Notes under the pieces: generated by a model | Databases searched by the model: none | Told to the model about the DNA's origin: nothing | What the model saw: the letters and a program-made list of their open reading frames with translations, nothing else | Made by a program: the position numbers and the translations under genes | Source: Flavobacterium cerinum | Lineage (GTDB): Bacteria > Bacteroidota > Bacteroidia > Flavobacteriales > Flavobacteriaceae | Direction of reading: 5' to 3' | DNA length: 64,000 bases | Assembly: GCF_024496085.1 (NCBI RefSeq) | Contig: NZ_CP101751.1 | Span: 2,666,001-2,730,000, forward strand | Shown: positions 54,065 through 62,042 of the stretch, in pieces | How positions within the stretch are numbered: position 1 is the first letter of the stretch | How the letters are laid out: the number at the start of each line of letters is the position of its first letter

Positions 54065-55327
54065 TTATCTTTTGCTTTTATTTAAAATTTCATTTCTGAA
54101 TATAGTCATTAAGAAAACAAAAAAAAGTGCTAAAAATGATATTACTTGAAAATTTAAATTCAAAAAGTGTAAAATGTAGCAAATAGTCAAAATATTTGAA
54201 ACTCCTGAAACCCAAAAATATGATTCACATATACATTTTAAATGATTTATTTTATTTGAGACCCTTTTTTTTATTTCTAAAAATATTTCCATTTCATTCT
54301 GATTTTTTATGAAAAACTTATTTTCTTTAAGAGTTTTAAAATCTTCATTTGAAAGTTTATCAACATAATCTAAATCATTGTAATTGATTTTTAATAATGA
54401 GAATAAATAAACACTAGTTATTAACGTAGTGACAATTAAAATGTATAAGAAACCATGATTTTCTTTTACTTTCTCAATTGCGAATAAAGTAGTGGCAATT
54501 AAGAGAGGTAGGCCAATTATTTTTTGTGTGAGATTATTTAAGATGTCTGATACTTCTTTAAAGTACTTTGATTTATATTCATCGTAGTCTTTTCTTATTT
54601 TATCAATTGATAAATTATTTAAATATATTTCAAAATTAACTTTCGCCTTATTAGTTATAGTATTCAGGTTTTCGTAAAGTTGATAAATTCTGGTGTCGGA
54701 ATCATATCTTGATGCGAAATCAATTATTGAGTTTTTTAAGAATTTTGGCAAGTGATGATTTTCTTCGGAAAAACAGTTTTTAAAATTGCTAAAAGATTTA
54801 GATAAATCTACTTTTTCTTCGAAATGATTTATCTCATTGAAAAATTTAATAATTAATCGACCTTTATCAGTTAAACTTGTAAAAACAATTTTACGATTTG
54901 TACTATTATAATAATCAACAAAATGAAAAGCTTCATCAGTATCTTTGTCTTGTTCTTTAAGAAAAGTCAAAAAATGATCAAATGATCTTGAATTGGTGAA
55001 AAAAAAATTTCCACTATCTAAAATAAAATCGATGTATGTTTCTCCGTTAATAAATGAATATGGTCTTTCATTAATATTTAAAATTAAAACATTAGAATGT
55101 TTAACCTCGTTAAGTTTTAAATATGATTTATAGTTTTCAAATATTTTAAGGGGAAAATTATCGTTATTAACTTCAATACTTTCGGTTCTTATTTTTTCGT
55201 AATCAATATCTAATGCCGTTAATTGTGCTTCAATATTTTCAGAATATTCAAATACAATTTTATTGCTCATCATATTAAAAGTTGAGCTTTTGAATAAATC
55301 GTATATTTTTTTATGATCTTGAATCAT
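54065..55327 (-). CDS. Four-helix membrane protein of two-gene cassette
   Basis: A 420-residue protein. The N-terminal 270 residues form a soluble alpha/beta region (opening KKIYDLFKSSTFNMM) with a Lys/Asn-rich composition; two transmembrane helices about 275-317 and two more about 370-412 follow, with a cytosolic loop between. Its start codon overlaps the stop of the NA37 gene by one base, so the two are translationally coupled. No family was recognised. The DNA is far more AT-rich than neighbours, a sign of transfer. Confidence 0.82.
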   Translation of the reverse strand: MIQDHKKIYDLFKSSTFNMMSNKIVFEYSENIEAQLTALDIDYEKIRTESIEVNNDNFPLKIFENYKSYLKLNEVKHSNVLILNINERPYSFINGETYIDFILDSGNFFFTNSRSFDHFLTFLKEQDKDTDEAFHFVDYYNSTNRKIVFTSLTDKGRLIIKFFNEINHFEEKVDLSKSFSNFKNCFSEENHHLPKFLKNSIIDFASRYDSDTRIYQLYENLNTITNKAKVNFEIYLNNLSIDKIRKDYDEYKSKYFKEVSDILNNLTQKIIGLPLLIATTLFAIEKVKENHGFLYILIVTTLITSVYLFSLLKINYNDLDYVDKLSNEDFKTLKENKFFIKNQNEMEIFLEIKKRVSNKINHLKCICESYFWVSGVSNILTICYILHFLNLNFQVISFLALFFVFLMTIFRNEILNKSKR

Positions 55328-56337
55328 TAGTTGCTAATTTCTCTTCTTAGTGCGTTTGCAAAACTCTCAGATTCAATTATTACCATGTTTGAGTTTTCTT
55401 CCGAAATCCTAACTTTTTCATCTAATACACCACGTGAAAATTTTAAGCTAATTCCATCTCGGTTAACTTCTAGGCGTATAAACTTTTTAAGTTGATTTTT
55501 ATTATACCTAAATTCCGTATCTATAGAAATATCATTTTCTTCTGCGTAATTTGAAATTGTATCTGGTGAACTATAAAAGTGTTGACTAAGATCTCTAATA
55601 TTTATTATACCATTTGGGTTTGTTGAAGCATAACTATATATTTCGTTTCTAAACGCATCTATTTCATAAGGATTCCCTGTTAATGGATTAATAGGTGTTT
55701 CTATTTGAGTAATTATTTTATAAAGAGACTTGGTATAATCACTACTACTTTCTAATTGTTCAATTGAAATCCAATTTTTAAAATATTCTGAAACTTCTTG
55801 TTGTCTTAGTTGTGTAAATGATAAATAGTTAGTTTCTTCAATGTCAATTCTATTCTCATTTATTCTGCATGCCATTGCTAAGTTCTTAGTATCTACATAC
55901 TCGATTGTTTGAATTGAAAATGAATTAGTAGTTCTGTTTAAAACTTTTCCCTCGACATCACGTATTAGAAATATAGAAACAAAATTATTGTTGTTTTCAC
56001 GATACTCCGCAAAAATGAAATAACCTCCAGTAGCAAAACCAATAGATTGTATTATGCTTTCAAGATTCCCTATTACTGATCTTGAAAAATTTATAAAATC
56101 AGTATTTTGTCTTCCTGAGATCCTGTATTCTTTAAATTTTTCAGGAAAATATCTTCCCTCTGAATAATCAAAAACTGCATATAAAATTTTATCACTTTTA
56201 TATGTGTCAGATAAACCTTGGATAAGTGCAATCGAATTATCCTCAAGAGGAATTAATTCATTTGATAAAATCAATTCGACTTCGTTGCTATCTTTTTCTT
56301 TTATTAATTCATGAATGATAATTTTTCGTAATTCCAT
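55327..56337 (-). CDS. Nucleoid-associated protein NA37/YejK-like
   Basis: A 336-residue protein. The opening ELRKIIIHELIKEKDSN and VELILSNELIP, the core GGYFIFAEYRENNNNFVSIFL and YLSFTQLRQQEVSEYFKNW, and the closing SIDTEFRYNKNQLKKFI follow E. coli YejK/NdpA (NA37). That family binds the nucleoid. It is the first gene of an overlapping pair with a four-helix membrane protein; the pair is isolated in AT-rich DNA beside SymE. Such pairing is the main reason to suspect a defence or addiction cassette. Confidence 0.87.
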   Translation of the reverse strand: MELRKIIIHELIKEKDSNEVELILSNELIPLEDNSIALIQGLSDTYKSDKILYAVFDYSEGRYFPEKFKEYRISGRQNTDFINFSRSVIGNLESIIQSIGFATGGYFIFAEYRENNNNFVSIFLIRDVEGKVLNRTTNSFSIQTIEYVDTKNLAMACRINENRIDIEETNYLSFTQLRQQEVSEYFKNWISIEQLESSSDYTKSLYKIITQIETPINPLTGNPYEIDAFRNEIYSYASTNPNGIINIRDLSQHFYSSPDTISNYAEENDISIDTEFRYNKNQLKKFIRLEVNRDGISLKFSRGVLDEKVRISEENSNMVIIESESFANALRREISN

Positions 56338-56748
56338 TATCGAGTGTTTAAGTTAATTGATTATTAAAATAGTTTTGTTAAACTTCTGATAGTTCGTATT
56401 AGGTATAAGCCGTTTCCTTTTTTGGGTGAACCGCCTCTTGAACGATGGTTGGTAAAATGTCCCTGGACATAAGTTCCATCTTTTCTATAATAACTTCTTC
56501 GATATGCCATGATTTAATAATTGATTGGTTGTTGATGACAAATAACTTTAATATATAAATCATTTCATTACGGTAAGTCGTAATAGTGAAATAGCGTATT
56601 TGTGTAGTTTGCAACAGATTTTAATATGATACAAGCTAACGTGCTTTTAATTGATAAATAAGGATTAAAAAAACAGCCATAACACATGTATGTATAGCTT
56701 ACAATTAATCATAAATATTCTAACCAATTATTAAATAAATCAAAAACG
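56338..56748. other. AT-rich gap with one dubious short frame
   Basis: 411 bases. A minus-strand frame at 56399-56614 (71 codons) has no recognisable domain and could be a remnant or chance. TAGTTTTG at 56370-56377 is a perfect -7 box on the plus strand but directs toward no close gene. No other feature. Confidence 0.4.
56399..56614 (-). CDS. Doubtful 71-residue hypothetical
   Basis: Frame starting MQTTQIRYFTITTYRNEMIY and ending HPKKETAYT. Mixed composition without clear signal or domain, about 60 bases before the NA37 start on the same strand. Might be a decayed third gene of the cassette. Confidence 0.3.
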   Translation of the reverse strand: MQTTQIRYFTITTYRNEMIYILKLFVINNQSIIKSWHIEEVIIEKMELMSRDILPTIVQEAVHPKKETAYT

Positions 56749-57318
56749 ATGATGAAAAGTATTACTGCAATTTTAGTTGCTTTATTTTTAGCACTTTCGG
56801 TTAATGCTCAAGAAATTCGAAAAGAACGAAAAACAGCACAAATAATGCCGTCACAAACATTTTATCTTAACGGAGGGAATAGAGCTGTTTTTGGAGGAAA
56901 ATCCAGAGCGATATTCAATATTGTATTGCCACCAAATACAGTAGAGTGGTATTATTCGGTTACGGTAGCCAAAGGGAGAAATTCAGATGTAAACATCGGA
57001 CTGCTTGGACAGTTGACAAAATTGTATGATCCGACAGGTATTACTGCATTAGCTACTAATTTAATATTAACACCTTCAGCAACCGGAATGTGTGATATCT
57101 TTTTAATGGATACGCCTAATAGTACAAATTTTATAAATAAGACGGATAAATGGAGTAGAGGATATCGATATTATAACAATGAATCTAGGGAAAAATTTCA
57201 AAACGGAACTATACAAATAAAAACTATTCGTGCCGGTAATTGGTATTTAGGATTTAAAAATCCGAGTGCTACCCAAGGAGTATCAATTACTTTTGAAGCG
57301 GTTGCTATTGTAGAATAG
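56749..57318 (+). CDS. Secreted protein of unknown function
   Basis: A 189-residue protein with a clear signal peptide (MMKSITAILVALFLALSVNA) and a beta-rich mature part containing ASN/Gly turns; the segment FYLNGGNRAVFGGKSRAIFNI recalls Ig-like folds. The second codon is an alternative ATG. No T9SS tail. Unassigned. Confidence 0.78.
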   Translation: MMKSITAILVALFLALSVNAQEIRKERKTAQIMPSQTFYLNGGNRAVFGGKSRAIFNIVLPPNTVEWYYSVTVAKGRNSDVNIGLLGQLTKLYDPTGITALATNLILTPSATGMCDIFLMDTPNSTNFINKTDKWSRGYRYYNNESREKFQNGTIQIKTIRAGNWYLGFKNPSATQGVSITFEAVAIVE

Positions 57319-57364
57319 AGATTTACAATCCATACTTGTGCAAAATATAAGGTTATAAAACTTC

Positions 57365-57390
57365 GGCATTCCTGTCGTAGTTTTTTTATT
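57365..57390. repeat. 26-bp inverted repeat, left copy
   Basis: GGCATTCCTGTCGTAGTTTT and following bases are the exact reverse complement of 57777-57802 (26 of 26). Together they flank the small membrane-protein gene. Confidence 0.9.
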
Positions 57391-57493
57391 CCTCACAAAT
57401 GAGAAATTTCACTACATTCGTAATCTAAATAATCCGTTCTAATAGGAGAAGAATAGGATGTAAACCCAAAAGCGAACAACCAAAAAACGAGAT

Positions 57494-57739
57494 ATGGAAC
57501 AAAAAGAACTAACAACCTTAACAAACGAAGAATTGTTACAGGAAATGAAAAAAATGAAAACCACCCGAATTTATGATGCCGGGATTATCGGTGTTTTAAT
57601 AGGAGCGGCCTTTTATGGTACCGTAAAAGCAGGATTCGGAATATTTACCTTTATTCCGTTAGCCTATACGCCTATAGCAGCGAAAAACAATAAAAAATAC
57701 AATGCGTTAAAAGAACTGCTAAAAGAAAGAGGGCTGTAA
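57494..57739 (+). CDS. Small two-helix membrane protein
   Basis: An 81-residue protein: an N-terminal charged helix (1-28, TTLTNEELLQEMKKMKTTR), then a hairpin of two hydrophobic helices (about 30-66), and a Lys/Arg-rich tail. Likely an inner-membrane protein. Flanked by 26-bp inverted repeats. Function unknown. Confidence 0.82.
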   Translation: MEQKELTTLTNEELLQEMKKMKTTRIYDAGIIGVLIGAAFYGTVKAGFGIFTFIPLAYTPIAAKNNKKYNALKELLKERGL

Positions 57740-57745
57740 TAATAC

Positions 57746-57767
57746 ACCCGACAGGTTTTTAAACCTG
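57746..57767. repeat. Dispersed palindromic element, copy 3
   Basis: ACCCGACAGGTTTTTAAACC dyad just after the small gene; related to 30809 and 53048. Confidence 0.6.
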
Positions 57768-57776
57768 ATGTATGTA

Positions 57777-57802
57777 AATAAAAAAACTACGACAGGAATG
57801 CC
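57777..57802. repeat. 26-bp inverted repeat, right copy
   Basis: Exact reverse complement of 57365-57390, overlapping the terminator at 57781-57813. Confidence 0.9.
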
Positions 57803-57813
57803 GTAGTTTTTTT
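57781..57813. terminator. Bidirectional terminator before yebC
   Basis: AAAAAACTACG/CGTAGTTTTTTT 11-bp arms around a 10-base loop; between convergent small gene and yebC. Confidence 0.85.
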
Positions 57814-57830
57814 ATGAGTAATGGTGAGGG

Positions 57831-58547
57831 TTATTCCGCTTCTACCATAGTATGATAAACGTTCATCACGTCGTCATCTTCTTCAATTTTTTCCAGTAGT
57901 TTTTCTACATCGGCAACCTGATCAGCAGTAAGTGTTTTGGTTACTTGCGGAATACGGTCAAAACCGGAAGATAGGATTTCGATATTGCGGTTCTCCAATT
58001 CTTTCTGGATCGCTCCGAAGCTTCCGAATGGCGCATACATCATGATACCATCTTCATCAGCAAAGATTTCTTCCACACCAAAATCGATCATTTCCAATTC
58101 TAATTCTTCTACATCCTGACCTTCAGCCGGGATTCGGAAATTACAGGTATGGTCAAACATAAATTCAACCGATCCCTGTGTTCCCATCGTACCGTTACAT
58201 TTGTTAAAATAACTACGGATGTTAGCAACAGTTCTGTTGTTATTGTCGGTAGCCGTTTCGATTAAGATGGCAATACCGTGTGGCGCATAGCCTTCGAATA
58301 AAACCTCTTTATAGTTGGCTGTATCTTTATCCGATGCTTTTTTAATCGCGCGTTCAACATTGTCTTTTGGCATGTTGGCAGCCTTGGCATTCTGCATTAC
58401 GGCACGCAAACGGGAATTGGTTTCCGGGCTTGGTCCGCCTTCTTTAACCGCCATTACAATATCTTTCCCGATTCGGGTAAACGTTTTGGCCATTGCCGAC
58501 CAACGTTTCATTTTTCTCGCTTTTCTAAATTCAAACGCTCTTCCCAT
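57831..58547 (-). CDS. yebC: YebC/PmpR-family DNA-binding protein / translation factor
   Basis: A 238-residue protein of standard length. Family marks: MGRAFEFRKARKMKRWSAMAK, EGGPSPETNSRLR, GYAPHGIAILIE, GSVEFMFDH. YebC proteins act as regulators and assist ribosomes on Pro stretches. Monocistronic between two terminators. Confidence 0.96.
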   Translation of the reverse strand: MGRAFEFRKARKMKRWSAMAKTFTRIGKDIVMAVKEGGPSPETNSRLRAVMQNAKAANMPKDNVERAIKKASDKDTANYKEVLFEGYAPHGIAILIETATDNNNRTVANIRSYFNKCNGTMGTQGSVEFMFDHTCNFRIPAEGQDVEELELEMIDFGVEEIFADEDGIMMYAPFGSFGAIQKELENRNIEILSSGFDRIPQVTKTLTADQVADVEKLLEKIEEDDDVMNVYHTMVEAE

Positions 58548-58617
58548 AAGAGTTTCTTGTTTTTTGTTTATAGTTTGTAAAAACAGTGTGCAAAAATAAA
58601 ATTATTACACCACTTTA

Positions 58618-58650
58618 ACAAAAAAAGAGACTTTTTGAAGTCCCTTTTTT
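58618..58650 (-). terminator. Terminator after gcvT
   Basis: GGGACTT/AAGTCTC arms on the minus strand, A-rich loop, and T run; 6 bases after the gcvT stop. Confidence 0.82.
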
Positions 58651-58656
58651 CTGTAA

Positions 58657-59739
58657 TTATTTTTTGTAAAACGGTAATTTAACCACTTTTGCAGCTACAT
58701 CGTTTTTACGGATTCGGATAAAAATCTCGCTGTCAACTGTAGAAAATGCAGTTGGAACATAACCTAAACCGATTCCTTTATTTAGTGATGGCGACATGGT
58801 TCCTGATGTTACCACACCGATAACATTTCCGTCTTTGTCTACGATTTCATAGTCGTGACGCGGAATACCACGCTCCGTTAATTCGAAAGCAACTAATTTG
58901 CGGGAAACGCCGGCTTCTTTTTGCTTTTTTAAATTTTCGGAATTAGTGAATTCTTTGTCGAATTTGGTAATCCAGCCTAAACCGGCTTCTAGCGGAGAAG
59001 TAGTATCGTTGATATCGTTTCCGTATAAGCAAAAGCCCATTTCAAGACGTAAAGTATCTCTTGCTGCTAATCCGATCGGTTTGATTCCGAATGCCGCTCC
59101 GGCTTCAAATACCTTATTCCAGATAGTTTCGGCATCTTCATTTTTAAAATAAATCTCAAATCCGCCTGATCCGGTATATCCGGTAGCCGAAATGATAACA
59201 TCCTGTACGCCGCCAAATGTACCGATCTGGAACGAATAGTACGGCATGTTAGCCAAATCAACTGAAGTTAACGATTGCATCGCTTCAGCTGCTTTTGGTC
59301 CCTGAATAGCTAATAATGAATAGCCTTCAGATGCATTTTCCATCTCCACACCTAAATCATTATGTTGTGAAATCCAGTTCCAGTCTTTTTCGATATTGGA
59401 AGCATTAACCACCAATAAATAGTTGTTATCTGCTATTTTATAAATAATAAGGTCATCTACAATACCGCCTTCATTGTTAGGTAAACAAGAATACTGTGCT
59501 TTTCCGTCTACTAATTTAGAAGCATCGTTTGAGGTTACTTTTTGGATTAAAGCCAATGCATTTTCTCCGCGAAGGAAAAACTCACCCATATGTGATACGT
59601 CAAAAACACCTACGCCGTTACGAACTGTTTCATGTTCAATGTTAACTCCTTCATACTGAACAGGCATGTTATAACCTGCAAACGGAACCATTTTTGCTCC
59701 CAAACTTTCGTGAACGTGCGTTAATGCTGTATTTTTCAT
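58657..59739 (-). CDS. gcvT: Glycine cleavage system T protein (aminomethyltransferase)
   Basis: A 360-residue enzyme of full length: [39 protein letters not shown], and the C-terminal barrel with [13 protein letters not shown]. It transfers the methylene group of glycine to tetrahydrofolate. A 64-base gap separates it from thrC on the same strand. Confidence 0.97.
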   Translation of the reverse strand: MKNTALTHVHESLGAKMVPFAGYNMPVQYEGVNIEHETVRNGVGVFDVSHMGEFFLRGENALALIQKVTSNDASKLVDGKAQYSCLPNNEGGIVDDLIIYKIADNNYLLVVNASNIEKDWNWISQHNDLGVEMENASEGYSLLAIQGPKAAEAMQSLTSVDLANMPYYSFQIGTFGGVQDVIISATGYTGSGGFEIYFKNEDAETIWNKVFEAGAAFGIKPIGLAARDTLRLEMGFCLYGNDINDTTSPLEAGLGWITKFDKEFTNSENLKKQKEAGVSRKLVAFELTERGIPRHDYEIVDKDGNVIGVVTSGTMSPSLNKGIGLGYVPTAFSTVDSEIFIRIRKNDVAAKVVKLPFYKK

Positions 59740-59803
59740 TTTGTGCTGTATATTTATTTTAGGCCGCTAATGTATTGATTTTTTACGGAGTGACAAAGCG
59801 AAT

Positions 59804-61093
59804 TTAGTTTACGAGATAATCTTTTAGTTCCTGATAATGACGAATCGGAATACTTTGTTTTGTTTGGGTCATGATATGCTGAATGGGTTCGGGAATAGGC
59901 AGACTACGGTTTAAATAAGCTTCTACAGTATCCTGGAATTTAACCGGATGTGCCGTTTCCAGAAATAAACCGATGGCTTCCGGATGATTTGCCAACACTT
60001 TTTGCAATCCCAAATAGCCAACAGCTCCATGCGGATCCATTATATACTGACTTTCCCGGTAAACGGTTTCCATTGCCGTTCGGGTTTCGGCATCGGTAAA
60101 TGAAAAGGAAGCTAAATCTTTTTTAAGTTGCTCCCGGTCATTCGCATATAATTCCTGTATCCGAATAAAATTACTCGGATTACTTACATCCATTGCATTT
60201 GAAATCGTACTGATTGTAGCATTGGGCGCATACAAACCGTTTTCAAGATAACGCGGAACGGTATCGTTTGCATTTGTAGCAGCAATAAAACCGGCAATCG
60301 GTAATCCTAGTTTTTTCGCCAGAATACCGGCACCGATATTTCCGAAATTACCGCTCGGACAGGAAATATAAAGTGGTTTTCCGGTTGCTTTCAAGGCTTT
60401 ATAAGCAAAGAAAAAGTAGAATAATTGCGGAAGCCATCGGGCAACATTGATCGAATTGGCTGAAGTCAGATTTCGGTTTTTCAGATCAGCATCCCGAAAG
60501 GCTTTTTTAACCATATCCTGACAATCATCAAAAGAACCGTTGACTTCTAATGCCTGAATATTTTGACCCAATGTTGTAAGCTGAGCTTCCTGTATTGCAC
60601 TCACTTTTCCGCTCGGATATAACAATACGACATCAACATTTTTTACACCGAGAAAACCACTGGCCACAGCACCGCCCGTATCACCGGAAGTGGCTACCAG
60701 AACGGTTGTTTTTTGATTGTTTTCCCGATTAAAATAACCCAGACATCGGGACATAAATCGGGCTCCGACATCCTTAAAAGCCATTGTTGGACCATGGAAT
60801 AATTCCAAAGCAGAAACAGAATCGGTTACCGGAACAATCGGGAAATCAAATGAAAGGGTGTCTTTGATGATTTTACGGAGTTCGTTTTCCGGAATTGCAT
60901 CGCCGATAAACGGTGCTATAACCGTATACGCAATAGTTTCATTATCCAGCCGATCAAGTGAATTAAAAAAATCGGAGGGAAGCGGTGTGATCACTTCCGG
61001 GAAATACAAACCACCATCCGGAGCAATACTTTGTAAAACGGCTTCTCTGAACCCAACACGATGTTGCTTATTGGTAAGACTATAATAGTTCAT
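59804..61093 (-). CDS. thrC: Threonine synthase
   Basis: A 429-residue PLP enzyme. The PLP Lys is K107 (FHGPTMAFKDVGARF); SGDTGGAVASGF and CPSGNFGNIGAG bind the phosphate. Converts O-phosphohomoserine to threonine. Last gene of thrABC, 11 bases after thrB. Confidence 0.97.
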   Translation of the reverse strand: MNYYSLTNKQHRVGFREAVLQSIAPDGGLYFPEVITPLPSDFFNSLDRLDNETIAYTVIAPFIGDAIPENELRKIIKDTLSFDFPIVPVTDSVSALELFHGPTMAFKDVGARFMSRCLGYFNRENNQKTTVLVATSGDTGGAVASGFLGVKNVDVVLLYPSGKVSAIQEAQLTTLGQNIQALEVNGSFDDCQDMVKKAFRDADLKNRNLTSANSINVARWLPQLFYFFFAYKALKATGKPLYISCPSGNFGNIGAGILAKKLGLPIAGFIAATNANDTVPRYLENGLYAPNATISTISNAMDVSNPSNFIRIQELYANDREQLKKDLASFSFTDAETRTAMETVYRESQYIMDPHGAVGYLGLQKVLANHPEAIGLFLETAHPVKFQDTVEAYLNRSLPIPEPIQHIMTQTKQSIPIRHYQELKDYLVN

Positions 61094-61104
61094 AAATTAT
61101 TGAT

Positions 61105-62031
61105 TTAGCGGTTAATTATCCGAACACCGCTTTTGTTAATCGGTGATGTATAAACTTCAAACGGTATTCCTGTTTCTGTATAGTTTTCTGCTATTGCAAA
61201 TGCTACTTTTTTAGCTGTTTTGATTCCTTTATTTAAAGTGAAAATTGAAGGACCGGAACCGGATATTCCGGCACCTAAAGCACCGTTTTGAAGTGCCGTT
61301 TCTTTAATTTTATCAAAGCCCGGAATAAAAGGACTCCGAACCGGTTCCACGATTTTGTCGCTTAGTGATCGCTGCATCAGGTTGTAATCTTCAGTATATA
61401 GTCCGGCTATAAATCCGCCCAGATTTCCCCATTGTGCGATGGCATTTTTTAATGGGATTTCGGGAGCTAATACGGCTCGCATTTCAGCTGTTTTTAAAGC
61501 AATCTGCGGATGAATTACAGTAACATATAATTCCGAAGGTACCGGTAATGCTATTACATCCAGCGGTTCATATCCGCGGATCAATGTAAAACCGCCCAAT
61601 AAAGCGGGAGCTACGTTATCGGCATGTTCGCAACCACTGGCTAAAGCTTCTCCTTTCATAGCAAAAGAAATAAGTTCTTTATTCGTAAAAGGATTACCAC
61701 ATAAAGCATTGAGTCCGAATACGGCACCGGCAGCACTGGCCGCAGAACTTCCAATACCGCTTCCGGCCTTGATCTTTTTATGAATTTCAATAGCAAAACC
61801 CTGATCGGTTCCCAATTGCTCTAAAAAGGCTTGTGCTGCGATACCGGCTACATTTTGTGTAACGTCAAGCGGTAAATCGGCTCCGGTTATCCGAGTGATC
61901 TGAATGCCTTTTTGGGCTGTTTTAGTGATTGTCATTTCGTCGCCAATGGTATCGAGACATAAGCCGAGAACGTCAAATCCGCAGGATATATTGGCAACGG
62001 TTGCCGGGCAAAATAAGCGTATACTTTCCAT
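61105..62031 (-). CDS. thrB: Homoserine kinase
   Basis: A 308-residue GHMP kinase with the ATP loop KAGSGIGSSAASAAGAV and C-terminal GAGISGSGPSIF. Phosphorylates homoserine. 11 bases from thrA and thrC on each side. Confidence 0.97.
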   Translation of the reverse strand: MESIRLFCPATVANISCGFDVLGLCLDTIGDEMTITKTAQKGIQITRITGADLPLDVTQNVAGIAAQAFLEQLGTDQGFAIEIHKKIKAGSGIGSSAASAAGAVFGLNALCGNPFTNKELISFAMKGEALASGCEHADNVAPALLGGFTLIRGYEPLDVIALPVPSELYVTVIHPQIALKTAEMRAVLAPEIPLKNAIAQWGNLGGFIAGLYTEDYNLMQRSLSDKIVEPVRSPFIPGFDKIKETALQNGALGAGISGSGPSIFTLNKGIKTAKKVAFAIAENYTETGIPFEVYTSPINKSGVRIINR

Positions 62032-62042
62032 ACTGTTTGATT

